From Daucus carota subsp. sativus (taxonomy: Eukaryota > Streptophyta > Magnoliopsida > Apiales > Apiaceae): 64,000 bases of DNA. The notes under the pieces are model-generated. The model was not told where the DNA came from. It did not search any database and saw only the letters and a program-made list of their open reading frames with translations. The translations under genes were made by a program, and so were the position numbers. Shown piece after piece: positions 47,508-59,776 of the stretch (position 1 is its first letter; the number at the start of each line of letters is the position of its first letter). The stretch is from the NCBI RefSeq assembly GCF_001625215.2, contig NC_030386.2, positions 38,877,296 to 38,941,295 of the forward strand. The letters run 5' to 3'.

Positions 47508-50500
47508 TCACTTCCACATTTTAGAACAACAATGTGATACCTCTTTCTGCTGTCCGTAAATTTTCTCTGTAAAAGCATCAATAAGCTGCCCAGCCAAGCT
47601 TGAAGGGTCTTCGATTAGGGTGTCGACAAAAACACTAATCACTCTTCTCTCTTGTGCAGTGGCTTTCAAGCTGAACCAGGTCAAGAACTTTACTCTGAAG
47701 TCTTTGTCCAAGTACCCCTCTTGTTCCAACTTTCTGACAACCCTTACTGAGTGTTCGTAATCACTCTCCTGCGGTTGTTTGTTCCATCCTGGGCAACATG
47801 CTTTCTCAGATGTGAAAGGGGTTACAGGAGGATTTAGTTTAGGGCTTGTGGAAGAGTTATCCTGTGCAGGGGAGCTATGATTCTTGCTTTCATTAATGCT
47901 ATTCGACGAGGGAAGCTTTTCAAGATTGCAAATCAAAGCTGTTTTAGATTCACCAGAGTTCATTGTATGTTTCCTTTCTCCTGGTTTGTTGTTGGACGAG
48001 GGGCTTCCAATTGATGTCGGTGTGACCCATTTAGCTTCCCATGGACCCAAAACTTCTGCGTCGCTAAAGAAGGATACTTTGAACATGTATTCAGTTGATG
48101 GATCGAGATTAGTGAGCTTGAATGTCTTCCCTGGCATCAGTACAATTGAAGTTGCTTCTTTTGGATATTCTGTGGCAGCAGATTTTCGATGCCATAATCT
48201 GCAACCCAAGAAATTTTTGAACAGATGTTTCTTGTAGTCTAGGACGACGACTACAGAGTTCGGATATGATTCTTGAAAATGAATCCTACAGGCTGTCAAA
48301 TTAAGATGATTAAGCAACAACAAATACATACATACACACATCGGTGCAGAGGCAGAATAATATTAAATATATAAAGATGACTAAATTAGGCTTCTTCTAC
48401 AAGCACAACCGATAATAATCAATTAGTACGACATTTCTCTTACCATAAAATATAACGGTGCAAATAACAGGCATACGTATAAAATAATCTCAAGCACTGT
48501 GAAGAAGTAGCTTACATCCACATTTCTCAGTTGTAATAATTTTATCAGGATCTCACTTTTAGGTTGCAAGTACGAAAGTTGACAAACCAATACCCCCACT
48601 ATCCCAATGAAAACTTTAGGCTACTTAACATTTTTGTTGCACTCTCAGACTTTCCAATTAAAAATTATTTGGTCTTTAATTGTACCACCATAGCTGATAA
48701 ACCTAAAAAGCACAAGGGACCTCCACTCCCAAAGCTAAGTGCATAATTTAGCAACGAGAAAAGTACACTAAAAACATAAACATACGACTAAATTACGAAT
48801 TGACTTTTAATTGTATTCATTCTTCAACTACCATCCATTATCTTCCTCTTGAACATATTTATATATTCCTCGACTTGCACATGATTTTTTTTGTTAATTA
48901 GCAGTAACGATTTGGAGAGTAAGATATGTTGATCCCCTTCTGCTTGAAAGGGCAGTACTACTAGCACTCCCTTCTTACTAGTGCATAAGTGATGGTCTCG
49001 AGAGTGGCTGGGAATTTCCAAGCAAAGAGCAAACTCAGGGGTCAGGCCGTCAGGGCTAATGAAGACTTTGGGCTTGAGTGCTTTCACAACTATGAAATAT
49101 ACTACCCACAAATAATGTTTCTCCACCAATATTAAATAGGTTTCTTGAATGTGCATCCTCTCTCCAGCTTATCTAGGTTGTACATTTTTGAAAGCAGACT
49201 TGTATATATCCAATAAAACATGTAAAGTATGACGTTTGTAAGTAGAAAGAAGTATGATGTGGTTTATTCTCGGACAGCCAAACAGAAAATCAACATACTT
49301 CAACAGTGTAAGAGAATGTTATAATCTATTTAATCTTAGCACCTCAAGTAAAAAAAAACCAAGTCTTATTCATGCAAGGAAACTTACTTGGTGGCCCTTT
49401 TTGATCAATATGATAAAACCATTGGTCTGGTGACATTGAATCAAAGACTTCCACTGCATAAGTGCATAACTTCTGAACTTCATTGCCACAAGACAGCCTG
49501 TTGACAATATGGCGATCCATCTTTTTGGCAGCTTGCTCAAGAGCACCCACTTCATTCTCGAGTGCCTTCACACATGACTCAACAATGGTAAGCAATTCCT
49601 TATATTTCTCAGTTTCTCTAAGGATCTTGCAGCTAAGAGAGACTCGAAGACAAAGTACATCAACTCTGCGTGCCTCTTTCGCAATCAACAGTTGTTTCTT
49701 CCAGGTTCTGGTTGACATGAGGTTTAGCAAGTTAATGGGTATGGATTCTGATGCATCATTAATTACTTAACTGTGCAAAGTCCTTGGTGCTACAGAAATT
49801 CATAATTAATACACTACAGGCTACAGTATACCTCTTTCATGAACAATAAAAGATTGCTGTTATATGTTTGCAATCATTTAGCATCCATCATCCACATTCT
49901 CTATAAGCAAATATCTGTTGGTATGTCTCAACAAATGAAGTCATTTACTATTTTCATACATTTAGCATGTACTACCTCCGCCTCAAATTAGTAGTCCACA
50001 TTTGATTTTTTATAGTCAAATTGATCAATCTTGCATCGGAAATTATAAATTATTATTTTATAATTTAAAAAAACTGAAAAACACATTTTGAATAAGTTTA
50101 CATGTACTTTTAATTGATATAATTTACAATGTTTTTTAATCATATAATATCTGCAATTTTCGGTAAAAATTTGGTCAATTTGACTAGAAAAAAGTCAAAG
50201 TGGGCCACTAATATGACACGGGGGGAGTACTATTTACTGGTTGGGTGACCTTTCCTGATGTCCATAAGCAATATATTTCAATGTAATGGTAAAACATGCA
50301 AAGTTCCATGGTTTTCATGGTACATCTGTGCAGTGTTTGTGTCTGCAATAAAAACCCGAAACACAAAGTACTAGATTACACTTTTGGTTGGGGGAGCATA
50401 CATACAACTTCTGCATGAAAAGAAACAATATATATTACCTCATCAGCCCATTAGTTTTTCCACAGGTAACACAATAGAACCCTCCATCCAACTTGGAACG

Positions 50501-52798
50501 ACATTCATTCTTATATATGCCTGTTTGTTCATGTTTCAAAGCACATTCCAAATGACATGTCACTCCACAAGATTCCCAGCTGTCCGAAGCATCAGACTCA
50601 CAGGTCAACCATAGACTCGGGTCCTTATTATCATCATACTTATGACAGATGCAGCAAGAACATCTCTTGCAAAATTTGTCTCCCTGCCCCATCGCAGCTC
50701 TGCATGCTAAATTTTCACAAAGTGAGACTTTAATTTCCGCTTCCATGTTTTCTTGTGGATCATTCTCAGATCGAACTGGTGTGTGACATAGCTGCTCTTG
50801 CGTCCTCTGCCTTTTGCATCCATTTTCAGTTGAGTTGAGGGTATATTTATCAGTCTTCCCATAATTCTTATAAATTAACTTCAGAAGGTGCTCTATCATT
50901 TGATTTTTGCTATAACCACTATACTTTCTCTCTTGACCCATCTCAGCACATATGATTTCAAGAAGCTCTCTGCGAGTCAATGAACTTAAAATCATTTGGG
51001 CATCTTCTGACCATAAGGCAATTTCATGAACAAGTTGTCTTTTCTCCCCCAAGCTCAACTGGGGATCAAATTTAAAACCTGTAATAAGAAACGTACTTGA
51101 ATATCATTTCAAAGTGCAAAAGCATTTGCAAGCAAGTGAAAATTTATATATTGGTCATAGATTTAGATGTCATCACATTATCCGGATATATATTATAAAG
51201 TCATCAGATACATCACACAATATATGGTGTCTATTTGAAGTTTCTTAAAACTTTACATATTACCAAGTCAAGGAAAGTTCTATATAAGCCCAAACCAGCC
51301 AAACTGTTCACAGTTCTGCTTCAAGCATTCTTGTACATTAGAGGCCCAGGTTAGCTACACATAATCATGATTAAACACTCTTCACACATTGCACGCTAGT
51401 ATTGTATAATTGCGTGTTAATTAGTTGACTCTTATTTGCAAGACAACATGAATATTTCCCTTTCATTTAAACTTCTCTTAGTTTCGCACCTATCTGCCCC
51501 CATAGAGTTTTATTGGTTTAGATTAAAGTTATCTACAGTGTGTAACTAAAGCTTACAAAAAAAAAGAGAAAAGAAATCACATACTCAGACTAAATAATGA
51601 CAGTGAGAGTTATATGTTCCATAACTGATACTTGCCAGAAAAGAACAGTAAGCCTATGATAATAGCTCGGTTGGATGCAGAGTCCACAAGGCATGACCAC
51701 ATCCTAGGCTTAAATAAATAAATAAATAATTCCCTGATTGATACCCACAATGGCATCAGCTTACAGGTACACTACGATCCATGACATAACAACACTCCTT
51801 TCTTATTGCTGACTAAGAAGCTTCATCACCTTCAGATGATGCAGTTGCTTAAGCATTAAAACTCATCAACCAGGAGAACTCACGTTCAAACCTATTTACA
51901 GGTAACACAAAACCGAACGGATAAAGCACCAAATACTCCATAACTCGCCCAACTTGGAACGGTTTTCATGCAGCAAAATAAATGGTTTAAAGGTGCAAGC
52001 CAACTCCTTTTAAGAATGTAGACAACAACATCCAACGGAATAACTCAGCCATAAAAAAGTTTGAGCACTCTATTCCTCTCCTTTACTCACTCATAATAAC
52101 CCTCACACTAATAGTCCTCCCTAACTTCCCAAATCACAAACCGAGTGTAAAGCCAGAAAAGCCATGAAGTTCTGGACCTTATATCAACTCCTTCCATACT
52201 CATATAGAAGGTAGAAAAGGCATAAAAATATAACAAAAAAGAATTATTGTTTGCAAAGTAAAAGCCTTTAATTCTATGTTAAAAGAAGGATGGAAATATT
52301 AACAGCAAAAAGCCTCCCTTTTGCCAAGTAAAACTGCAAAAGCCTTTATTTTTTTCCCTGTTAAAAGGGAAGCAAGATTTTTTTTACTGGCTCTTACAAT
52401 GATTCTCACACACATGCCTCAACCAAGACTCGAACTTTGGAACCCTTGTTACCAAGAGAGTGGTAGGCTACAATGCTATATACTATATATGACCAATTTC
52501 TTAATTTTTTCGACAAGAAGCAGTCTTTAAAAGTGATGAACAAGTTTAACCAAATACTTTATGCAACCCATTTACAAAGTACTACCTGAACTCACATTAT
52601 TACACAACATGTAGTCCTAAAAACAGATTGATCGTACAATACAAGTATAAACATAAACATAAACATAAATAAGCATGAAAGAACACCCATCTTGTGAAAA
52701 CCAAATGAAAGACACGAGACATAGAGAATAGATCCAAAGTGACCTGAGAATGCAGATTCCATGCCGGAATACATCTTTTCTTTATAAGATTTCCACAT
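47508..52798 (-). CDS. VIN3-like (VEL family) PHD-finger protein
   Basis: Four coding exons, 52798-52744, 51078-50439, 49707-49388 and 48292-47508, all in phase, give 599 residues. Order of domains: an N-terminal helical region ([41 protein letters not shown]); a Cys-rich PHD finger ([30 protein letters not shown] to FYCVTCGK is its span, residues about 125-225); a helical linker ([37 protein letters not shown]); a fibronectin III domain ([17 protein letters not shown] to [23 protein letters not shown]); and the C-terminal VEL domain ([30 protein letters not shown]). This family acts with Polycomb Repressive Complex 2 in silencing genes such as flowering repressors. 52798 is the first ATG; later ATGs at 52774 and 52762 are possible starts. 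The leader is CT-rich. Confidence 0.92.
49973..50227. mobile_element. Stowaway-like MITE, degenerate, in a VIN3-like intron
   Basis: About 255 bp. Left end CTACCTCCGCCTCAAATTAGTAGTCCAC and right end GTGGGCCACTAATATGACAC to GGGGGGAG are imperfect inverted copies abutting TA. It sits in the intron between the PHD exon and the following exon. No coding capacity. Confidence 0.75.
52378..52490 (-). mobile_element. Possible degenerate tRNA-related SINE
   Basis: On the minus strand there is a B-box-like AGTTCGAGTCTTGG preceded by GTAGCCTACCACTCTCTTGG, which could be a decayed A box, and an A-run at the end (forward T-run 52378-52385). I find no clean flanking duplication, so boundaries are approximate. 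It lies in the first intron of the VIN3-like gene. Confidence 0.45.
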
Positions 52799-52884
52799 TT
52801 GTTTAGAGAGAATTATATGAAGAGGGGTCGGGTAGTGAGAGAGATACACTTTATCAAACCAAGGGCTGATGAAGAAGACCTTAT

Positions 52885-53000
52885 ATTATGTGTGTGCGTG
52901 TGTGACGGGGAGAGAGGATGTGTGTGGGAGAGAGAAAGAGAGGGAGAAAATATGTGTGTGGGGAAGGAGAGAGAGAAGGGGAGAGAGATGGGAGGAGAGT

Positions 53001-53042
<42 letters not shown>

Positions 53043-53215
53043 GGAGGGAGAGGGTGTGTGTTAGAGAGGGAGAAGGGGGGGGGAGAGAGAGAGGAGGGGA
53101 GAGAGAGAGAGGAGGGGAGAGAGGGAGAGAGGGGGAGAGAGGGAGGGAGAGAGAGAGAGAGAGAGGGTGTGTGTGGGAGAAGGGGAGAGAGAGAGAGAGA
53201 GAAGGGGGGGTTAAA
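52885..53215. repeat. Long (GA)n-rich tract at the 5' end of the VIN3-like gene
   Basis: About 330 bp of GA, GGGA and GTGTGTG units. On the sense strand of the VIN3-like gene this is a CT-rich stretch directly upstream of the first exon, so it is probably 5' UTR or core promoter. The long frames it opens on the plus strand are repeat artefacts. Confidence 0.85.
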
Positions 53216-53221
53216 AAAGGG

Positions 53222-54346
53222 AAGAAAGAGAGTGAAATAAATATATATCCATGAATGTCAGAGTAGTAATATAAGCAGAGGAGAGGAGTATAAAATGTAA
53301 AACAATAAAGGGGGAGGAGGGTGATAAAGGGCAGGGATTCAAAGATAAAAGCGTAGTAGTAGAAGCCAACAAAAGCAGTGACGGATTTGGATAAATAGTT
53401 AAAGATGCCTCTTTCTCTCTGGGGTTCGTTGCATATTATAGGTCAAATCAATAATTTCTAATTATTTTCTGCGACAAAAAGGTAAACAAAGTAGGGTTTA
53501 TTTTTCATCAGATAAATAGGTATTTATTAATCATAAATTGTATTAATAGCTCCTGCAATATTCGAATCAATTAATATAAACCTAAGCAGTTATATTCCTC
53601 ACATTTTCCAGAACTTTTTTGTAGTAATTAAGTATCAATTAAATATGTTTACATTATAATTTGGTGTTAATAATCATTTAAAGTTTAAAAAGATTTCCGG
53701 AAATAATGATAATTTTCCAAGGATTTATATAATTTATTGTTTTTAGTTCCAAAAAATATGTATATACTTTATTATTTTTTGATGAGTGGTGTTGGATTGA
53801 TTTCTGTGTCCAAATAATTACCGGACCGGCGGACTGTTTCAGAGGCCGACAAAAGGCATATAAAGGCCCAATTACCAACACCAAGTAACCACGAGTATGT
53901 AAAAGGCCACAAAATTTTAGGACTATAATCCTAGCCCAATATCAAAGCAGTTAAAAAGTAGATACTTTTCACAAATGGGCTCCCAACACAAATAATATCA
54001 GTATATTTTCAGAATTAAGCTATTTCCGATTATGATTTTATTATTTAAAAATATTCTTGAAAAACAAACGGAGTCTAGGTTATATTTAGAAATCGTGCTT
54101 TTAGAGTTTAGGTTAAATTTGGAATTCCGTTGAAAACTGCCTTACTCTTAGAAAAACGGAGTAGGATAAATGTTGTTACAAAAATTAGATAATTATTTGT
54201 TAATATTTGTATTATTTCTATATTCTGAAAACATAACGGTCATCAACGGTCTGATCGAACCAAATTAGCTAGCACAGTCACACATGATAAATTCTCAGTC
54301 CCAGCTGGTTAATACTAAATTATGAGCAAGATTACGTAAAATTGTT
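53222..54346. other. Intergenic stretch
   Basis: AT-rich, no gene or bounded repeat seen. It separates the promoter of the VIN3-like gene from the LINE fragment. Confidence 0.5.
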
Positions 54347-54541
54347 GTTACAGGAACTCCCTACGGAGTGTGTTAAGCATATAAGGAAGCAAGCCAACAA
54401 GGTGGCGCATAGCTTAGCTAGAATCCCCTGTTTGTTAAATTGTTTCATTATCTTCTCGTCTCCTCCTAACCAGTTGGTGGAGATTGTATCCAATGATTTA
54501 TCTCATGAATGAAAGTTCTGTTAGCTTTCAAAAAAAAAAAA
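54347..54541 (+). mobile_element. 5'-truncated LINE tail
   Basis: The frame from about 54361 to a TGA near 54510 reads KHIRKQANKVAHSLAR and then SSPPNQLVEIVSNDLSHE, matching the end of the RNase H domain that closes many plant LINE-1 polyproteins. After about 20 further bases there is a run of 15 A. AAAATTGTT flanks the fragment on both sides (left copy about 54338-54346, right copy 54542-54550). Only about 195 bp of a multi-kilobase element is present. Confidence 0.8.
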
Positions 54542-54582
54542 AAAATTGTTCTCAAACGAATTTAAAAATAAATACTTTCCAC

Positions 54583-57545
54583 TCAGAAAGCCTGAACACC
54601 TCTATTGAGACTGACCATCTGGCCCCCCCTAGCAAAATTATTATGGTAACTTCTACCTGTACCTGCATATGAAGAATCTTGGTATCGAGTGTTATTATAA
54701 CCTGAAGAATACCCTCCTCGCGTCTGACCACCACTGTATCCAGATCGAGTACCAATACTGCCTTGCCTTCCCTGTGAGAAAGGCATATTGTCTTGCCACC
54801 TTCCTCCAGCATAATATTGACCATCCCTCCGCCTGTTAGAAAACAGGTCCAGTCCAACTCCACCTATCTTTGTCTCCAGTGCTCTCTCATTGCTTTCTGC
54901 AAGGACTGACAGCTTCTCTGATAAATGGAATGCCAAAGCCTGCAGCCTAGTGTGCTCAACCTCATGAAATACTGTGCACTGTGAATGTTGATACAAACTT
55001 GCATGGAGCTCCTCGGTGATTATCATTTTGCTAATAATAATGTGAGTTTGTGCATCTGTTAGATCAAACATCTTAGCAAGCTGGTCCAAGCTCAAAGAAT
55101 GATATGACCGCGAGTAAGTGAAAAGGGAGGTCCTCAAGGCTTCTTCCATTATTTTGGCCTTCAGCATCTCAGGAACATTATCTCAGTCTTTTAAGTAGCC
55201 TCCAGACATCAAGGGACTTGATAACATCAAAGGCCTTCTTAAAATCACCTTTGCTCAAAGCTCTTGTAGCAGCCAGTACATGGTCCCTGACATTTTCAGG
55301 GGGACCGTTGAATGTTTGTCTCTCGCTGGTTTCCAGCAACCGTCGAAGCGTCTTGCTGATGTTTTGCATTAACAGTGTTTGCTGCTATGTTGGATACCTC
55401 TAGTAATATCGCACGTAAGTTCTAGATTTATGTGCATGTGGTAAGGCATCTGACGCCTCCTCTCAATTCGTTCCTGAATGAAATTCATATGCAAAAAGTA
55501 ATAAAGATTAGCAAGAAGTCCCAGTGGAAAGTTGATTTTGAGCCTATACTACAAAAATATACTGCCTTCTATAAAGGAACTACAATTTTATACAAGTAGG
55601 AGGTCATGAATGGAAAGTAATAAATTTATATAGTCTCACCATTATACACATGAATAAATCATCACTTAACACATCTGTTGGGGGATACAACAAAAATGTT
55701 TAATATAAGAATTATAAGGCATATCTCTTTGTCATGGCTGACAGCGAACTATCATGTCACGCTTGCACAGGCTTGGATGTAATGGCAGGTTTCACAAGCA
55801 TACCTTAAAGGTGGTACTTCACAAAAATTAATGGCGAAAGAAGTCAACAACACAGTAATACGATGCTCGAGGTTTAAGACGCAGGTGCAATACAAAAAAT
55901 AACATTGATGTCTTTGATCCCGTATCTATTAATTAAATTAAGGAACATACTCAGACTTCAGAAACTCAATTCAGTACAGTACTTCAAGTTTGTACAAGTT
56001 ATGCAGCTACTTCATAACAGACAAATTGAACTCATACTATAAACCACATTAAACTCATACTAGCTGTAAGATATAAAACATTATTGAACTCAATCTATAT
56101 TTATCTCACGAAAAATTTAACATGAGATAAAACATTTAGCAGACTGAGAAACACTGGTGCTGTTTTAGGATTAGACATCCTGGTGTGTGCGCCGGGGGTG
56201 GGGGATTTGCTTTTAAGGGATTTCTGCTCTAAAAATTTGAAGAACTTGACCAGTATCCCACCTGTCCAGTTAAGGCTAATATTGACAAATTCCCTAAATT
56301 TTGTTAGAATAATTTTAAGTTTTAAACCGTCAGAATGTCAAGTGATATAATATAGCCACCAACTTCAATAATATTATGGTGCATACCATTAAACTGCAAT
56401 TTTTACTCGAAATTAGAACATAGATAATCGAGTAGTCAAGTCCAACCAAAAAGAAAAAGAACAGATATACCTGTTCTGGAGTCTTATCATGATAACGACA
56501 CTGGGAGATACCCTGCGCCAGCAACTCTCTCACCTTTCCACCTGAATATAGCTCAGAGAGACAACCATGCCCTTCCAAAATAAGCCCGCCAAGCTGTGCC
56601 ATTGCTCTGTTGAAAAGTATTTGGGTTGAAATATTCATGTGATGTATACTATCCTGCAAGTGGCTCATCAGCAGCAAGTCACGGACAGTTGAAAACTCAT
56701 CCATTATAGAATGATGGTATATGTCACAAAGCATTGCTCGTGCCTTTGTTCGCTCATCTCCCTACTTGTATATGGCAGAAACTAGGATATCCAATAGCGT
56801 CCTGCCATTCTCTGGAAAGGTGGGTTTTCCTGAAACAAGTTTCTGAATTATAATAAAATCAGGCGGACCCTTACTTCCCTCAACTAACTTGAAGCCCCCG
56901 CTTGATTCTGTCACTCCGCCCTCTCCATCTCCAGTTTGCTCGGCCAATTTTCTCATGGCGTCATATACTTCCTGTGGTTTATAATATATGAGTTCAACTC
57001 TCCTTAAGGCTACTTCGGCTGCAGCCTTATTATCTCCTACCCTTTCCAAATATTCCTGTACATTCTGAGCAAGAACAAGAAAGACAGGCTCGTCCCTTCC
57101 TCTCAACATAATCACGAGTATGAGGATCAATGATCTGCAGGCTCTTAAAGAACTCGACACCTATCTTTTCAAGGAACGCAGCCAAGTTTCCCCAAATCCG
57201 GATTGTCCCCTTGAAGTCTGGTCCTTTCTGCGTTTCATTCTCATCAGGCTCTACTGTGTCATCAACAAGAATATTTGGATATTGAGCAAGAATGTCAAGT
57301 ACAACAAGCATATTTTGCACACACTTCTTCCAGACATTGATTGGCATATGCCCACTTAGACTTGGATTAACATCAAACTGTGCAGACTGCAGAGATAACA
57401 CGCTTATCATCCTCAAAATCATCATGGTCAGTTGCATTTCCCTGAAGATACTTACTACCACCCACTGTGGTTTAAATATCTTCCACTTCCGAATTATCAT
57501 CATCCACCTCAACTTCACTCCCCTCATCCTCCGTAGTACTGCCCC
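54583..57545 (-). pseudogene. eIF3 subunit c pseudogene, intron-containing
   Basis: Successive minus-strand blocks match plant eIF3c, a core scaffold of the translation initiation factor eIF3. They include an acidic N-terminal piece ([14 protein letters not shown], near 57500), [20 protein letters not shown] (57365), [20 protein letters not shown] (56980), [13 protein letters not shown] (56730), MPYHMHINLEL (55440), [12 protein letters not shown] (55340), RTSLFTYSRSYHSLSLDQLAK (55130) and a Gly/Arg/Ser/Tyr-rich tail ending SLNRGVQAF. Defects: a large internal deletion joining the acidic N-terminus to the SAQFDVN region, a stop after EVED near 57478, a frameshift near 57105, an in-frame TAG at 56762-56764, and frameshifts near 56585, 55410, 55360 and 55185. 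A normal-looking intron remains at 55474-56470 (CAG|GTATAT...TTCAG|GAACG). It is therefore a duplicated, not processed, copy. Confidence 0.88.
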
Positions 57546-57600
57546 CTATTAACAGAACATACCACCAAAATCATATTATTATTACTATTCCAACCATTTT

Positions 57601-57620
57601 AACACACACACACACACACA
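57601..57620. repeat. (CA)n microsatellite
   Basis: ACACACACACACACACACAC tract followed by TATATAT; upstream of the eIF3c pseudogene. Confidence 0.9.
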
Positions 57621-57787
57621 TATATATTACACAGATACACAACATAATTATAAAAACACAACACATACATATACATAAAGGTACAATTTATTTGAATAAT
57701 TACACAAATACACAACATAAACTTAAAATCACAAATAAAGAATGTAAGCGAAAACCGAAAGCTGTACGGACCTGATCTCAAAACTTA

Positions 57788-58164
57788 GAGCAAGTCCAAG
57801 AGATGCCCTAAGTTATAATTTAGGGTAATTGATGAAAAAACTCGATCCAACAATGTCTTAGTAATGCCCTATACCACTAGAACAACCTCCCCAAGCCCTA
57901 TTTTTGGGACATATCTCTCCTTGCCCTATTCTATATTTTATTATAAATTCTCATCAACACTCTCTTTCTCACTCTACTTTTATATTATACTTTTATATTA
58001 TGCTTTAATGATGAAAGAGAGTCTTTAATAATAAAATATTAGACATATTGTGAGAATAAGGTACATTGTTGGAGTTCAAATTGCTAAAGTATGTCCTAAA
58101 TTCCTAGGATATGATATTTTATATTATATTTGGGGCTTGAACTAAAACACTGTTGGACTCGCTA
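57788..58164. mobile_element. Tourist-like (PIF/Harbinger-type) MITE
   Basis: 377 bp. The left end GAGCAAGTCCAA and right end TTGGACTCGCTA are inverted copies (with GAACT/AGTTC-type inner matches), and TTA flanks both sides at 57785-57787 and 58165-58167. TTA is the usual PIF/Harbinger target duplication. No ORF. Confidence 0.75.
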
Positions 58165-58270
58165 TTAGACATATTGCTGTTGTATAAAACCAGGTCTCGA
58201 GAATCAAATATCGCAAATAAACTGCACAAAACAAAAAATAACAGTCAAATAATCAAATAGTTCTATCATA

Positions 58271-58496
58271 CTCCCTCCGTCCCACCCAATTCTTTACATT
58301 GGGTTTGGGACCCATTGATTTTTAATATATAAAAGAGAGTTAGTGGAGTAAAAGTAGTGTGAAAAGGAAGGAAAAATGGAAAAATGGTGGGACCCATTAA
58401 CTATTTTAGGAAAGTTTTGTGATGTAAAGAAATGGGTGGGACGGCCAAATAAGGAAACGGTAAAGAATCTGGTGGGACGGAGGGAGTACAATACAT
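58271..58496. mobile_element. Stowaway-like MITE
   Basis: 226 bp. Left end CTCCCTCCGTCCCACC and right end GGTGGGACGGAGGGAG are perfect inverses, and TA flanks both sides. No coding capacity. It is not the same copy type as the 31475 element, whose end reads CTCCCTCCGTTTC. Confidence 0.92.
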
Positions 58497-58529
58497 CCAG
58501 CCACAAACTTCTCCTTCATTATCATCAAA

Positions 58530-58647
58530 CTTGTGGGTGTGAGGGAGGGAGGGAGAGAGGGAGGAAGAGAGGCGGGGGAGGGGAGGAGGGTGGCGAGAGA
58601 GGGAGAGTGCGAGAGAGAGAGAGAGGCGGGGGAGGGGAGGAGGGGGC

Positions 58648-58684
<37 letters not shown>

Positions 58685-58746
58685 GCGGGAGAGGGGAGGG
58701 GAGAGAGAGAGAGAGAGAGAGAGGGAGGAGGAGGAGGGAGAGTGAG
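58530..58746. repeat. (GA)n-rich tract upstream of the eIF3c pseudogene
   Basis: About 215 bp of GA, GGGA and GGCGGGGGA units. On the minus strand it is CT-rich. Just upstream on that strand, TTGCAAAG|GTTAGT near 58753-58760 looks like a splice donor, so this may be the start of an ancestral 5'-UTR intron of the eIF3c locus. Confidence 0.8.
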
Positions 58747-58877
58747 ATGGACTAACCTTTGCAAATCAAAGAGATGGGCGAGAGAGATCAGGGTTTAAGG
58801 CAGCTGATAAAATTTATATGTGAAAAGAGTGGCAGTACCCAGGGGCAACGGGACAAAACTCGGAGAACAGACACAAC

Positions 58878-59768
58878 TAGGGATGTGCGGTTCGGTGCGG
58901 TTTGCACCTAAAACCGGAACCGAAACCATAAAGGTGCGGTTTCTAAAATTTAAAACCGAAACCAAACTTAATATCATTGGTGCGGTTCGGTTTATAATAT
59001 AAGCGGTTTCGGTTTTATATGGTGCGGTTCGGTTTGATAACCGTGAAGAGTGAGGGATTATATCTAGCCTCATCCTCTATGGCAAGTGAAATTTCGAATC
59101 TACTCCATGTTGTCATCTTTGTGATTACGCTCATTATCGGGTATAATAATTGTTTAACCATTTATTTTGAACAAGTGTATTGTTATTCATAAGATTTCAG
59201 AATGAATTAATGATCAGGTATATGAATCTGGCCTCATTTCTGGCATATGAATAGACTGGAGAAAATAAAAATTCGATGTTTGAGAAGCATTGCCAAGATA
59301 GTGTGGACAGTATTGTGTGTTGCTAGAGCTATTGCAAGAGCATTGCTCAAACCGAAAGGAATACAAATACTTTTAACACAGAACTACCACCAAACAAATG
59401 GTTTTAGGCTCTGCAATTTACTTCTGGACAAACTTAATCAATCTATCTACCTAAATTAACTCGTACATAGCATATTTAGTCTAACTAAAGTCACTGGGCA
59501 ATGTACAACAATTAAATACATAATTATATATTTCTAACAGACATAGTTTATATATTATAATTAAACATATAAAATAAATAAATTAATATAAATATTATTG
59601 CGGTTCGGTTTGTATTCGGTTTTAAAATGTTTGAAAACCAAAACCAAAACCAAAGTAGCGGTGCGGTTTTTATTCGGTTCGGTTTTCATTCGGTGCGGTT
59701 TTATTTGGTGCGGTTTTTGCGGTTTTTGGTTCGGTTTCGGTTTTCGGTTCGGTTTTTGCTCATCCCTA
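58878..59768. mobile_element. Non-autonomous hAT-like transposon
   Basis: 891 bp with ends TAGGGATG and CATCCCTA and a perfect 8-bp target duplication GACACAAC at 58870-58877 and 59769-59776, both diagnostic of hAT elements. About 160 bp inside each end is packed with copies of GCGGTT, CGGTTC and CGGTTT or their inverses, the subterminal repeats to which hAT transposases bind. The middle (about 59050-59580) is ordinary AT-rich DNA with no transposase-like frame. Confidence 0.92.
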
Positions 59769-59776
59769 GACACAAC

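Noticed and set aside
52799..53254. Long plus-strand frames rich in Arg, Glu and Gly
   Set aside because: They are translations of the GA microsatellite upstream of the VIN3-like gene; no conserved content.
58376..58764. Frames rich in Gly/Arg/Glu or Pro/Ser/Leu
   Set aside because: Products of the GA/CT tract and the Stowaway-like MITE, not genes.
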